From the NCBI GenBank assembly GCA_045106235.1, contig JBGCEJ010000032.1, positions 1 to 64,000 of the forward strand: a stretch of DNA of 64,000 nt, read 5' to 3'. The notes beneath the pieces were generated by a model. It was given only the letters and a program-made list of their open reading frames with translations. It did not search any database and had not been told where the DNA came from. A program made the translations under genes and the position numbers. How positions within the stretch are numbered: the first letter of the stretch is position 1; each line of letters starts with the position of its first letter. Origin of the DNA: UBA4427 sp045106235. Lineage in GTDB: Bacteria > Myxococcota_A > UBA9160 > UBA4427. Shown in pieces: positions 44,084 through 53,695 of this stretch.

Positions 44084-44866
44084 ATGGACAAGACGAAAAA
44101 GCCGATATTGATTCTGAAGACCGGGGAGCCGCCGTCGCCTGTGAAGGCTGCGCACGGCGATTTCGATGTATGGATCGCGCGCGAGATGGGCGTCCCTGCG
44201 GAAGCACTTGCAGTGGCCGCGGTTTATCAGGGCGACGCGCTGCCGGATCCGGAGCGTCTTGGTGGCGTGATTGTTACGGGCTCGCCCGGGATGGTGACAG
44301 CGCGCGAGGATTGGAGCGAGGCTTCCGCGGCCTGGTTGGCGAGCTGCGTTGAGAACGACAGCGTGCCTGTGCTTGGGCTTTGCTTCGGGCATCAGCTGAT
44401 GGCCCATGGCTTAGGCGGCGAGGTCGGGACGAATCCGCGGGGCCGCGAGTTGGGCACTGTCGAGGTGCGTTTCGCCGCGCCTGCGTCCGCGCCCGTGCCC
44501 GCGCCCACGTCGGGGGCCGCGTCCGAGCCTGTGCCGGCGTTGGGGCCGCTCTTCGAGGCGGGCGCCTTTCCCGGTCAGATGTCTCATGTGGAATCCGTGC
44601 TGACCCTGCCCAAGGGCGCGACGGTTCTCGCGGAAACAGACAAGGAGCCCCACGCCGCGCTGCAATTTGGTCCGCGCCAATGGGGCGTGCAGTTTCATCC
44701 CGAATTCAATCGGGAGATCATTCGCGGGTATATCGCAGCGCGGCGCGAGATTCTCGTTGAAGAAGGGGCGGACCCGGAAGCGATGTCCGCAGGCGCGACC
44801 GAGAGTTCCGCGCTCAGTCGGATTCTCGAACGCTTCGCGGAGTTCGTGGCGGTCGCCCGGGCTTAA
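44084..44866 (+). CDS. Class I glutamine amidotransferase-like protein
   Basis: A 260-residue GATase class I domain of the GMP-synthase-like group. The nucleophile motif is LGLCFGHQLMAHGLGG, and the His-Glu pair is in WGVQFHPEFN. There is no ATP-pyrophosphatase domain, so it is not GuaA. An Ala/Pro/Ser-rich insert of about 25 residues (ASAPVPAPTSGAASEPVPA), absent from the core fold, sits between the Cys and the His. Amide donor target unknown. GAAAG precedes the ATG. Confidence 0.85.
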   Translation: MDKTKKPILILKTGEPPSPVKAAHGDFDVWIAREMGVPAEALAVAAVYQGDALPDPERLGGVIVTGSPGMVTAREDWSEASAAWLASCVENDSVPVLGLCFGHQLMAHGLGGEVGTNPRGRELGTVEVRFAAPASAPVPAPTSGAASEPVPALGPLFEAGAFPGQMSHVESVLTLPKGATVLAETDKEPHAALQFGPRQWGVQFHPEFNREIIRGYIAARREILVEEGADPEAMSAGATESSALSRILERFAEFVAVARA

Positions 44867-45552
44867 GCGTCTTCGCGATCGGCGACCTTGTGCCGCCGCA
44901 CCTGCTCTCGGTAGACCCAGCGCAGTAACTGCGAGCGGGTCGTCTCATCGATGCCGAAGAATTCCACCGCGACGGTGGGCTTGTTCGGCCGGAAATCCGG
45001 TGGGCGCGGCAGGCGTGCCACGCGTGCGGCGAGCACGAAGCAGAGCGATCCGGGGAGTTCGAAATGACAGATCATCTCGTCCCCGGGCTCCCAATCGCCG
45101 TCGGCTTGGAAGCGGATGCCCCCGGCCGAAACGTCAAGCAGGTCGTAGATCGCGCCATTGGTTTCGCCGCCGCCGACGGGCGGGAAGCCAGATTCACTTC
45201 TTTCTACGCGGACTTGTAGCCCCTGCGCTGAAATGCGAACGAATTCTCGTTGCTGAACGCGATGCCATGCGGGCTGAATCTTCAGCGCGAAGGTCGCCTC
45301 GGAGGAGGCCATCACCTTGGCACTGGTCGCGTACCGCGCATCGTCGGGGACCGGGGATTCGACCATGAGGGTTTCGCCCCGCTGGATCGGCGCGCAAGAT
45401 CCCAAGAACCAATGGAGTCCGTCTTCCACACGATCGACGGCGACCACCATGGGGTAGCCGCCGGCGGGCCCATCTGGATGCAGGACTACGAGGGCCCCTG
45501 CTTCGACGATCATGCGCCGCGTCTGTTTTTCGGATTCTGCGGCAGCGTCCAT
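44863..45552 (-). CDS. PilZ-domain cyclic-di-GMP receptor (YcgR-like)
   Basis: A 229-residue protein. The PilZ motifs are REFVR (RxxxR) around residue 110 and DVSAGGIRF (D/NxSxxG) around 145, the two halves of a c-di-GMP site. The first 100 residues resemble the YcgR N-domain. It probably controls motility or surface polysaccharide. It overlaps the amidotransferase stop by 4 bases and is divergent from the MerR-like gene. ATG at 45552 is chosen over TTG at 45567. Confidence 0.85.
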   Translation of the reverse strand: MDAAAESEKQTRRMIVEAGALVVLHPDGPAGGYPMVVAVDRVEDGLHWFLGSCAPIQRGETLMVESPVPDDARYATSAKVMASSEATFALKIQPAWHRVQQREFVRISAQGLQVRVERSESGFPPVGGGETNGAIYDLLDVSAGGIRFQADGDWEPGDEMICHFELPGSLCFVLAARVARLPRPPDFRPNKPTVAVEFFGIDETTRSQLLRWVYREQVRRHKVADREDA

Positions 45553-45789
45553 GCGGCCCCCATTCAAAGCGCATCGATATCACCACGCTCAGTGTGGGTC
45601 TTTTCGGCCCCTCCCTGGACTTGCTTTAGATATCCCTCGGGGATTAAAGGCCGATCAACTGGGTGCCGACTCGACATTGTGAGTAACTACTCTTAGAGTT
45701 TGGACATTCAGGGTGAAACCGCTCAGAACGAGCGTCTCGGGCCAAAATGGTCCTTCAGAGCTACCGAATCGGGCAGGAGCGCGTCGAAA

Positions 45790-46608
45790 GTGGAATACCG
45801 CGTTGCAGAGTTGGCTGAAGCCGCGGGGGTCGGGGTCGACACCATCCGCTTCTACCAAGCGCGAGGCCTGATCGAGATGCCCGAGCGCCGGGGCCGATTC
45901 GCGATTTATGGGGCGGCCCATCTCGAGCGGATTCGGCGCATCCGGGCGCTGCTCGATGCGGGATTTAGTCTCGCGCAGATTCGGCAGCTTCAGACGAACG
46001 AGCCTGGCTCGGGCTTGGGTCGGGAGTCGGAAGGCAAAGCTTCAGCCGCCGAGCCAAACTCCGAAGCCGGGCTCCGCGAGGTCCCCGAGTCGAGAAGTCT
46101 CCTGGGCGCGCTTGCTGCGGAGACGGTCGGGGGCGGAACGCTTTCCCGGGCGGAGCTGGCTTCGGAAACGGGCGTGCCCGAAGCCCTGATCAGCGCGGCG
46201 ATTCAGTCGGGTCTGATTTCTCCCGTCGAGGTGCAGGGCGAGGAGCGTTTTCCGCGCTCGGATCTCGAGATGGTCGCGGCGGGGCTTGAGATTCTGGGCA
46301 TGGGCATGCCCCTTGATCGCCTTCTGGAGTTGGCCGCTCAGCACGCGGCCAATGTCGATGCGCTGGCGGAGCAGGCGATCGATATTTTCGATGATCATGT
46401 CCGCAAGCCCCGGGGCGAGGACGAGGAAAGCGTGCGCCGTGTTTTCGAGCAGCTGCTTCCTCAGGCAACGCAGATCGTTGCTCTTCATTTTCAGAGAACC
46501 GTCGTGTCTCGGGCGCTTGCCCGTCTGCGCACGAGCGGAGAAACGAGTGCGCTTGAAGAGGCGCTCGAAATAACACAAGCAGCCCGATTGGAGGTTCAGT
46601 GGCGTTAG
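45790..46608 (+). CDS. Regulator with two MerR-like HTH segments, heading the men operon
   Basis: A 272-residue regulator. Residues 1-70 are a standard MerR head: YRVAELAEAAGVGVDTIRFYQARGL, then RFAIYGAAHLERIRRIRALLDAGFSLAQIRQL. Residues 122-182 repeat the layout (ELASETGVPEALISAAIQSGL, FPRSDLEMVAAGLEILGMG, and an LDRLLELA helix), so a second winged helix is likely. No C-terminal Cys cluster is visible. It overlaps ubiE by 10 bases, so it belongs to the menaquinone operon and may regulate it. GTG at 45790 follows AGGAG. Confidence 0.75.
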   Translation: MEYRVAELAEAAGVGVDTIRFYQARGLIEMPERRGRFAIYGAAHLERIRRIRALLDAGFSLAQIRQLQTNEPGSGLGRESEGKASAAEPNSEAGLREVPESRSLLGALAAETVGGGTLSRAELASETGVPEALISAAIQSGLISPVEVQGEERFPRSDLEMVAAGLEILGMGMPLDRLLELAAQHAANVDALAEQAIDIFDDHVRKPRGEDEESVRRVFEQLLPQATQIVALHFQRTVVSRALARLRTSGETSALEEALEITQAARLEVQWR

Positions 46609-47327
46609 GTGATTTGCCGACCGGAGAAGAAAAGCGCGTCCGCGTGCGCGAGATGTTTGATCGCATCGCCCCGAAATACGATGCGCTCAATCGCGTGATG
46701 TCGCTCGGTATGGATCAGCGCTGGCGTCGCCGATCGCTCGATAAGATTGGCGTGGGCGAGGGCGACCTCGTCGTCGATCTCGCCTGCGGCACCGGTGATT
46801 TTTGTGAGCTCGTCGAAGACCGGGGCGCGAAGGTGATTGGCGTCGATTTTGCCATGCAGATGATGCGGTCGGGGCATCATCGCGGTTTGGATTTTCGGGC
46901 CGTGCAGGGAGACGGCGAATGGCTGCCCTTCAAGAGTAATTCTGCGGATGTGCTGACGTGCGGGTTTGCGCTGCGCAATTTTGTGTCGCTTGAAGGTGTG
47001 CTTCAGGAGATCGCTCGCGTGGTGAAGCCGGGCGGCCGAATTGCGCTGATCGACGTGGGGCGACCCGCCTGGGCGCCTTTGCGAATGGCGCACTCGCTGT
47101 ATTTCGATCGTCTCGTTCCGCTGATCGGCGGCCTGATTTCGGACAAGAAGGCCTATAGCTATCTGCCGAAGTCGACGGCCTATCTCCCGCCGCCGGCGGA
47201 GCTGCGCGACATGCTTTCGCGGGCGGGGTTTCTTGAGCTCGAACGCGAAGTGCTCCTGCTGGGGTCAGCGCAGATTCTGACGGGCGTGCGGGGGCCGCTC
47301 ACGCCGGTGGGGGGAGGCGTCGCGTGA
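46599..47327 (+). CDS. ubiE: Demethylmenaquinone methyltransferase UbiE/MenG
   Basis: A 242-residue SAM-dependent C-methyltransferase that performs the last methylation in menaquinone synthesis. MFDRIAPKYDALNRVMSLGMD is the family N-terminus, VVDLACGTGDF the SAM motif, and LTCGFALRNF and FDRLVPLIGGLIS are conserved. RBS GGAGG at 46590. Encoded with all men genes below, so the menaquinone role (MenG) is likely rather than ubiquinone. Confidence 0.95.
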   Translation: MALGDLPTGEEKRVRVREMFDRIAPKYDALNRVMSLGMDQRWRRRSLDKIGVGEGDLVVDLACGTGDFCELVEDRGAKVIGVDFAMQMMRSGHHRGLDFRAVQGDGEWLPFKSNSADVLTCGFALRNFVSLEGVLQEIARVVKPGGRIALIDVGRPAWAPLRMAHSLYFDRLVPLIGGLISDKKAYSYLPKSTAYLPPPAELRDMLSRAGFLELEREVLLLGSAQILTGVRGPLTPVGGGVA

Positions 47328-48847
47328 GTGACGCCGATCGCGCGCATATCGCAGAGGTGGTTGCGCAGGCCGCTTCGAGCGGCCGGACGCATTGGCTGGC
47401 TCAGGTGGTGCATCTGGAGTCGGCCAAGGGCGCAAGTGGCGCGCGGGATGCGGGACTGCGATGTCTCGCGGCAGCGGGAACGCAGGACCGGTTCTACTGG
47501 GAGGACGTGGCAAGCGGCGACTATTATGCGGCTTGGGGTGTCGCGGACGAAGTCGAGGCTGCAGGGCGCGCACGTTTTGCGGATGTGAGCCGCTGGTCGA
47601 AGAGCGCTTCGGAGCGGCTGTGTTGGATCGGGGAAGTGCGGCCGAGCGATGCTCCCGTTTTCCTCGGCGGCTTTGGCTTCGAGGAGGAGGGGGCTCGTTC
47701 GCCGGACTGGAAGGGTTTTCCGGCGGCGCGGTTCGTTCTTCCGGAGATCCTGCTTGAGTGCGTCGGCGGTCTGCAGCGCGCGGTTTTTGTTGTTCGTGTG
47801 GAGCCCGGTGTCACGGCGGAGGGAGTCGAGGCGCTGCTCCACCTGCGAGCCGAGACACTTCAGACGGCGCGTATTGCTGAGCCGGAGACTCCGCTCCGCG
47901 GGCGCCCGCCGGCGATGCCCGACCCGATGGAAGCGATCGGGTTCGAGGCGGGCGAAGGGGCGGGGCCCGAGTACCGGGTGCGCTCGGATCGCAGTCAGGC
48001 CGTCTTCGAGGGGCAGGTCGCGCAGGCGCTTGCCGCGATCGATGCCGAAGATTTCGAAAAGGTCGTTCTCGCGCGATCTTTGCGTGTGGATCATGACGGC
48101 GAGGTGGATGTCCCGGCGTTTCTCGGGCGTTTGCGCGGGCTCTATCCGACCTGCACTCTGCTCGCGGTTGGCCGGGGCGAGGACACGTTCCTTGCGGCGA
48201 CGCCGGAGGCGCTCGTGAAAGTCGAAGGCAGAGCGGTCTCCACGGCGGCGCTGGCGGGTTCCGCGCCGCGGGGGCGCGAGCCTGAGGAAGACGAGCGACT
48301 GGCGGCATCGCTCACGGGCTCGGCGAAAGAGCGCGCGGAGCATGCCCATGTTGTGGATGCGATTCGCGAAGTACTGGCGCCGCTCTGCTCTGAGCTCGAC
48401 GCGCCGACTTCGCCCAGTCTGCGGCAGCTCTTCGGGATTCAGCATCTCGAGACGAATATTCTGGGCCGACTCCGTGACGTCGAGGATGAATCCGCGTCGC
48501 AAGCGCCGGATCTCCTCGGCATCGCCGCGGCCTTGCATCCCACGCCGGCGGTCGGTGGCGCGCCTTCGCTTCCGGCACGCGAGTGGCTGAGGCGCTTCGA
48601 AGGACTCGACCGGGGTTGGTACGCCGCGCCCGTCGGTTGGCTTGATGCGGAGGGGGGCGGGAATTTGCGCGTCGCGCTCCGCTCGGGGCTGGTCCGAAAC
48701 GGGCTCGTTGAGGGCGATGCGGCCCCGGCGAGTCGCACGCTTCTCTTCGCGGGAGCAGGCATCGTGGCGGGTTCCGAGCCCCAGGCCGAGCTCGTCGAAA
48801 CCCGGATTAAACTGCGCGCACTCCTCGCCCCCCTCACGGAAATTTAG
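47324..48847 (+). CDS. menF: Isochorismate synthase MenF
   Basis: A 507-residue chorismate-binding enzyme that converts chorismate to isochorismate, the first committed step to menaquinone. Conserved blocks are FEKVVLARSLRV, VEGRAVSTAALAGSAPRG, EHAHVVDAIREVLAPL and HPTPAVGGAP. The extended N-terminal part (FYWEDVASGDYYAAWG) is typical of MenF and EntC. GTG start overlaps ubiE by 4 bases. Confidence 0.94.
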   Translation: MSDADRAHIAEVVAQAASSGRTHWLAQVVHLESAKGASGARDAGLRCLAAAGTQDRFYWEDVASGDYYAAWGVADEVEAAGRARFADVSRWSKSASERLCWIGEVRPSDAPVFLGGFGFEEEGARSPDWKGFPAARFVLPEILLECVGGLQRAVFVVRVEPGVTAEGVEALLHLRAETLQTARIAEPETPLRGRPPAMPDPMEAIGFEAGEGAGPEYRVRSDRSQAVFEGQVAQALAAIDAEDFEKVVLARSLRVDHDGEVDVPAFLGRLRGLYPTCTLLAVGRGEDTFLAATPEALVKVEGRAVSTAALAGSAPRGREPEEDERLAASLTGSAKERAEHAHVVDAIREVLAPLCSELDAPTSPSLRQLFGIQHLETNILGRLRDVEDESASQAPDLLGIAAALHPTPAVGGAPSLPAREWLRRFEGLDRGWYAAPVGWLDAEGGGNLRVALRSGLVRNGLVEGDAAPASRTLLFAGAGIVAGSEPQAELVETRIKLRALLAPLTEI

Positions 48848-48866
48848 TCATGCGGATGCAAGCGAT

Positions 48867-50789
48867 ATGAGTGCATTTCAAGCGGATGCAGCGGCGGTCT
48901 ACGCCTTCACGGGTGCGTTCTTTTCAGCGCTCGCGGAAGCGAACGTCGAACATATTGTGATTTCTCCGGGGTCGCGTTCGACGCCGCTTGCGATTTCTGC
49001 CGAACGGACAGATCCGCTGCGGACCTGGATTGAACTCGATGAACGGGCGGCGGCCTTCTTTGCCCTTGGCATCGCGAAGGCGACGGGTCGGCCCGCTGCC
49101 CTTGTTTGCACTTCGGGAACCGCGGCGGCGAATTATCTTCCCGCTGTGATCGAAGCGCATTATTCGCGGGTGCCGCTGATTATTCTTTCCGCCGATCGTC
49201 CGCCAGAACTTCGGGATTGGGGCGCGGGGCAAACGATCGAGCAGCCCGGTTTGTACGGCCGCTATCCGCGCTGGACCGCAGAGGTGCCGATTCCGACGGA
49301 AGGCGAGGACGCTCTGCGATTCGCGGTTCAGCTTGCGGCCCGATCGGTAGCGAACGCGACGGGTGCTCCGGGACGAGCCGCTGGCGCCGTTCATCTGAAT
49401 TGGCCCCTGCGTGAGCCGCTTGCACCACCCGCTTTGGATCCGTCCCTGCCGGCCGCCTCTGACGCCTCAGCCGCCTCGTCCCCCTGCGCGGCGGAGTCGG
49501 GGTTTCCGGGCGGTCCAGCATTCACGCAGGCGAACTCGATCGCCGATCCGGGGGACGTGGCAGATCTTGTCGATCGTGTGCGCCGGGTTGAGCGCGGCGT
49601 GTTATGCGCGGGACCCATGGCTGCTTCGCCTGAATGGGGGGCCGCGCTGGCTCGGTTCGCCGAGCTCTCGGGATGGCCCCTACTTGCGGACCCCGCTTCA
49701 TCTCTCCGTGCACTTGTGAACGGGACGGAGGCGGCCGGCTCTGCGCCCATTTTAGATCTGGGCGACGTACTCACGCGGACGCCGGGCTTTGCGAAACGAA
49801 TGCAGCCTGATTTCGTGTTGCGGATAGGGGAGACGCCGGTCTCGAAGGCGCAGCGTCTCTGGATCGAAGGGGCTGCGCCTGCGGAGATCTGGTGGCTCGA
49901 TGACGGTCTGCATTGGGGCGAGCCTTCGCATCGCGCAACGCGCGTTCTGCAGGGCGGCGGCCTCTCCTTGCTCGAGGCGGCGAGTGATGTGTTGGCGGGG
50001 GGCGCCGGGCAGGGCGAGAAGGCCGAGACGTCGGAGGAGGCCGATAAGGCCGAGTCGCCACAAAGGTTCCGGGAACGCGCTTGGTGTCAGGCCTTTGAAC
50101 AGGCGAACGCCGAGGCGCGCGTCGCCGTGGATGCCTGCGCAGGACGCGAGGGGGCTTGGTCGGGTGTGCCGATTGCGGCAGCGCTGACCCGGGCCATGCC
50201 TGAAGGCGGGGTCCTGTTTTCGTCGAATAGCATGTCGATTCGCTTGCTTGAGGTGGCCTACGCGAACTCGGTTTCGCCCTTTCGGATTCTTTGCAGCCGG
50301 GGCGCGAGTGGAATTGACGGTATCAATTCGACGGCCTTGGGCGTGGCGGCTGGCTTGCGCAAACCGACCGCGCTGCTCACGGGCGATCTCGCATTCCTGC
50401 ATGATTTGAGTGGGTTGCTGCTCGCGCGGCGCGAGTCCTTGCCTCTGACTCTTGTGGTGCTGGACGATAATGGTGGCGGGATTTTCTCGTTCCTGCCTGT
50501 GGCGGCCCAGGGTGAAGCGGTCGCTTTTGAAAAGCTCTTTCATACGCCCCATGATCTGGATCTCGCGAAAGTCGCGGCACTCTTCGAGGTGGACTATCAC
50601 CGAGCGAACTCCGTTGCAGAACTCGAAGCTGCCCTCGCAATCAGCCTGCCTGCGCCGGGGGTTTCGATTGTGCACGCGCGGGTCGATGCCGCAGCGAACG
50701 CAGCGGGTTTTCGTGAGATCATTGCGGCGGGGGTTGGAGCCGTGGAAGCGATTCTGCCGAAGCTCCCCGAAAGCGGCGCCTCGGAGTGA
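48867..50789 (+). CDS. menD: MenD, 2-succinyl-5-enolpyruvyl-6-hydroxy-3-cyclohexene-1-carboxylate synthase
   Basis: A 640-residue TPP-dependent enzyme that joins isochorismate to the succinyl semialdehyde derived from 2-oxoglutarate. The N-terminal HIVISPGSRSTPLAI and DERAAAFFALGIAKATGRP are typical, and VVLDDNGGGIFSFLP is the TPP/Mg motif near the C-terminus. Two low-complexity linkers (around residues 190-205 and 380-400) look like insertions. ATG at 48867, 19 bases after menF. It uses 2-oxoglutarate, the same substrate as Kor. Confidence 0.94.
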   Translation: MSAFQADAAAVYAFTGAFFSALAEANVEHIVISPGSRSTPLAISAERTDPLRTWIELDERAAAFFALGIAKATGRPAALVCTSGTAAANYLPAVIEAHYSRVPLIILSADRPPELRDWGAGQTIEQPGLYGRYPRWTAEVPIPTEGEDALRFAVQLAARSVANATGAPGRAAGAVHLNWPLREPLAPPALDPSLPAASDASAASSPCAAESGFPGGPAFTQANSIADPGDVADLVDRVRRVERGVLCAGPMAASPEWGAALARFAELSGWPLLADPASSLRALVNGTEAAGSAPILDLGDVLTRTPGFAKRMQPDFVLRIGETPVSKAQRLWIEGAAPAEIWWLDDGLHWGEPSHRATRVLQGGGLSLLEAASDVLAGGAGQGEKAETSEEADKAESPQRFRERAWCQAFEQANAEARVAVDACAGREGAWSGVPIAAALTRAMPEGGVLFSSNSMSIRLLEVAYANSVSPFRILCSRGASGIDGINSTALGVAAGLRKPTALLTGDLAFLHDLSGLLLARRESLPLTLVVLDDNGGGIFSFLPVAAQGEAVAFEKLFHTPHDLDLAKVAALFEVDYHRANSVAELEAALAISLPAPGVSIVHARVDAAANAAGFREIIAAGVGAVEAILPKLPESGASE

Positions 50790-51628
50790 GCCCCGCGACA
50801 CGAGCGCATTTCGAAGTGGGCGGCGTGAGGCTATCCGCGGTCATCGAAGGCGAGGGGCCGCCACTGCTCGTTCTGCATGGCTTTACCGGCGACGCCGAGA
50901 GTATGTCTTCGGTTGCGGCGTCGTTCGCGGACCGATTTCAGGTGATTCGGCTCGAGCTGGTGGGCCACGGCGAGAGCGACTCGCCGACGGACGCCGCGGC
51001 CTACACGATGCCCGCCTGTGTTCAGCAGATCCGAGGTGTCGTCGAGGCACTCGCGCTTTCGCGGGCGCCGTCTCTGTTGGGCTATTCCATGGGCGGTCGC
51101 GCTGCGCTCTCCTCTGCAGTCGAGGCGCCGGATCTTTTTCGGCGGCTTGTGTTAGTGGGGGCAACGGCGGGCATCGCGGATCCGAAGCTTCGGGCAGAGC
51201 GGGTCGTTGCGGATGAGGCGCTCGCCGACCGAATCGAGAACGAAGGGCTCGCGCGCTTCGTTGATCGCTGGATGGCGCTGCCTCTTTTCGCGAGTCAGGC
51301 TCGGCTTGGGGAGGCGGCCCTCGAAGCGGCGCGGGCGCAGCGGATGCGCTGTGATCCAGCCGGGCTGGCGCAGAGTCTACGGGGGATGGGCGCGGGCGCG
51401 CAGCCGCCCCTTTTTGACGCGCTTGAACGCTTCGAACGCCCGGCCTTGCTGGTGGTCGGCGCCGAAGATGAGAAATTTCAGGGCATAGCGCGGCAGCTGG
51501 TCTCGGGACTCCCCGATGCGCGCGTCGCGAGCTTGCCCGAGGCGGGCCATGCGGCTCATTTAGAAGCGCCGGAGGCCTTCGCGAGGGTTGTTGGCGAATT
51601 TTTGGCGGAGGGAAATGAGCATGACTGA
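50786..51628 (+). CDS. menH: MenH-type alpha/beta hydrolase (SHCHC synthase)
   Basis: A 280-residue alpha/beta hydrolase, the pyruvate-eliminating step after MenD. The nucleophile elbow is LLGYSMGGRAALSSA, the oxyanion HG motif is LVLHGFTGDA, and the His is in GHAAHLEAPEAF. The MenH assignment rests on its place between menD and menA plus the SMGGR form. GTG start overlaps menD by 4 bases. Confidence 0.88.
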   Translation: MSPATRAHFEVGGVRLSAVIEGEGPPLLVLHGFTGDAESMSSVAASFADRFQVIRLELVGHGESDSPTDAAAYTMPACVQQIRGVVEALALSRAPSLLGYSMGGRAALSSAVEAPDLFRRLVLVGATAGIADPKLRAERVVADEALADRIENEGLARFVDRWMALPLFASQARLGEAALEAARAQRMRCDPAGLAQSLRGMGAGAQPPLFDALERFERPALLVVGAEDEKFQGIARQLVSGLPDARVASLPEAGHAAHLEAPEAFARVVGEFLAEGNEHD

Positions 51629-52514
51629 GATTGCGCCGGGGAGTCGTGAGGCTTGGGTGATGGCCATACGGCTGCGGACTTTGCCGGTTTCGATTGGGCC
51701 GGTCCTTGTCGGCTCCGCAGTGGCTTACGCGTATGGTGCCTTCTCGCTTGCGCCGGCCTTGGCGGCGGCATTGGGTTCGCTGCTTCTTCAGATCGGCTCA
51801 AACTTCGCAAACGATGTATTCGATTTCGAAAAGGGCGCGGATACGGAAGACCGGATTGGGCCGCCGCGCGCCAGTCAGCTCGGGCTGCTGACGCCTTCGG
51901 AGCTGAAGCGCGGCATGGTCGTGGTCTTCGGGCTCGCGTTTCTCGTTGGGCTCTATCTGACCTGGGTCGCGGGCCCTGTGATCATGCTCATTGGGCTCGT
52001 TTCCATTGTGGCGGCGGTCGCGTATACGGGAGGTCCTTATCCTCTTGGCTACCACGGCTTGGGTGATATCGCGGTCTTTCTCTTCTTTGGTTTGGTGGCG
52101 GTGGCGGGGACCGCGTTCGTGCAGATGGGCGAGGTGCCCAGGCTCGCTTGGGTGGCAGCGATTCCTGTCGGTGCGCTCGCGACCGCAATCCTGGTCGTGA
52201 ACAACCTGCGCGATGTGGATACGGATCTCGTGGCCGGCAAACGCACGCTGGCCGTTCGCCTTGGGCGAGGGGGCGCTCGCGCGGAGTGGGCGATCTTAGT
52301 GGGCGGGGCGTATCTCGTCCCGCTCGTCGCTTGGCTTGCGCTCGGGCAGTCGATTTGGATTCTCTTGCCCTGGGCGAGTGCGCCCCGGGCGCTTTCGCTT
52401 TGGAGCGTGATTCGGGAGAACGAAACCGGGGCGGCGCTGAATGAGGCGCTCGCAGGAACGGCCCAGCTCGGGTTCCTTTTCTCGCTCCTTTTTGCCGCAG
52501 GGCTCTGCGCATGA
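51621..52514 (+). CDS. menA: 1,4-dihydroxy-2-naphthoate polyprenyltransferase MenA
   Basis: A 297-residue UbiA-superfamily membrane enzyme that prenylates DHNA. The two Asp-rich motifs are NDVFDFEKGADTEDRIGP and VVNNLRDVDTDLVAGK, with about eight transmembrane helices. The ATG at 51621 has GGCGGAGGG 9 bases upstream and overlaps the menH stop; another ATG at 51615 is too close to that site. Confidence 0.94.
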   Translation: MTEIAPGSREAWVMAIRLRTLPVSIGPVLVGSAVAYAYGAFSLAPALAAALGSLLLQIGSNFANDVFDFEKGADTEDRIGPPRASQLGLLTPSELKRGMVVVFGLAFLVGLYLTWVAGPVIMLIGLVSIVAAVAYTGGPYPLGYHGLGDIAVFLFFGLVAVAGTAFVQMGEVPRLAWVAAIPVGALATAILVVNNLRDVDTDLVAGKRTLAVRLGRGGARAEWAILVGGAYLVPLVAWLALGQSIWILLPWASAPRALSLWSVIRENETGAALNEALAGTAQLGFLFSLLFAAGLCA

Positions 52515-53695
52515 GCGTCGTGCGGGCCGCCTTTCGGCCTTTTGCACTTCCGCTCCTCAACCCGATCGCAACGGCGCATGGCGTCTTGCGCGATCGCGCC
52601 GGATTCCTCGTTTCCCTGGAAGATGATGCGGGGCGGGTTGCGAACGGCGAGGCGACCCCTTTTTTCGAATTCGGGACCGAGGATCTCGCTGCGTGTGAAG
52701 CGGCGCTTCGGCGTGGCTTAGCGGATCTAGTTAAAGGAGACGGTTCTCTGGAAGCGGAAGGGCTGATTGGGAAGGATGCGCCCTGTGCGCGGTCGGCGTT
52801 AGGCGCGGCACGACTGGATCTTGCTGCGCAGAGCAGCGGGCATTCGATGGCGAAGGCTTTGCATCTGCGATCGGGGCGAGAGAGAGAGGTTCTGCCTCGT
52901 GTGGAGGTGCAGGCGCTCGTTCAGGGCTCCACGCCCAAGGCGGTTTCTGAGTCGGCGCGGGCAGCGTATTCCGCTGGGTTCCGCACATTCAAGCTGAAGC
53001 TCGCGGTCGATCCGGAGCGAAAGGCGATTGAGCTGGACCTTGAACGCGTGGCCGCGTTGCGATCGGCGGTGGGGGTGAGCGGGCGGATTCGACTGGATGC
53101 GAACGAGGCCTGGACGCGAAATGAGGCGGAGCAGGCCTTCGTGCATTTGGCGGAGTTCTCGGTGGACTTTGTGGAACAGCCGGTGGCGCGAGACGCGATT
53201 GCGGACCTGGCTGCGATTTCCGAGGCGGGGGCGATCGCTGTCGCTGCGGATGAATCTTTGTTAGGCAGCGGGCTCGCTCGTGTGCTGGCGGCGCGTGCGG
53301 CTTCGGTCTTGGTCGTGAAGCCGGCGGCGCTTGGCGGCGTGGATGCCTCGCTGGCTCTTGTGCGCCGGGCGCGGGAAGAGGGGCTCCGAATCGTTTGGTC
53401 GAATCTCTTTGAGGGCCGGGTGGGTCGCGCGCTTGCGATCGCGCTGGCTTCGGCGACGGGAGAGGCGGGGGAAGTGCACGGGCTCGGTACGGCGGGGCTC
53501 TTGACGGAGGACCTCGCGGAGCGAGAAGCGGCGGCGGCGGCGACGACGCGGGAGCGGGCGAAACCGGGCGACGCCTTCGCGGGGGGCGCGATTGATGTGC
53601 GTGAGACGCTGGCGGCGTCGCGTGCCGTGGCGCCCGCTTGGTCGAACGTGGGTGGCGTTTTCGCGGACGGCGAACTCTGGGAGGTCAGTGCGTGA
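52511..53695 (+). CDS. menC: o-Succinylbenzoate synthase MenC
   Basis: A 394-residue enolase-superfamily dehydratase. The catalytic KxK is FKLKLAV, metal ligands are in RLDANEAW, FVEQPV and AADESL, and the second catalytic Lys is in VVKPAALGG. It makes o-succinylbenzoate from SHCHC. Somewhat longer than usual, with a poorly conserved 40-residue C-terminal part. Overlaps menA by 4 bases (ATGA). Confidence 0.94.
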   Translation: MSVVRAAFRPFALPLLNPIATAHGVLRDRAGFLVSLEDDAGRVANGEATPFFEFGTEDLAACEAALRRGLADLVKGDGSLEAEGLIGKDAPCARSALGAARLDLAAQSSGHSMAKALHLRSGREREVLPRVEVQALVQGSTPKAVSESARAAYSAGFRTFKLKLAVDPERKAIELDLERVAALRSAVGVSGRIRLDANEAWTRNEAEQAFVHLAEFSVDFVEQPVARDAIADLAAISEAGAIAVAADESLLGSGLARVLAARAASVLVVKPAALGGVDASLALVRRAREEGLRIVWSNLFEGRVGRALAIALASATGEAGEVHGLGTAGLLTEDLAEREAAAAATTRERAKPGDAFAGGAIDVRETLAASRAVAPAWSNVGGVFADGELWEVSA

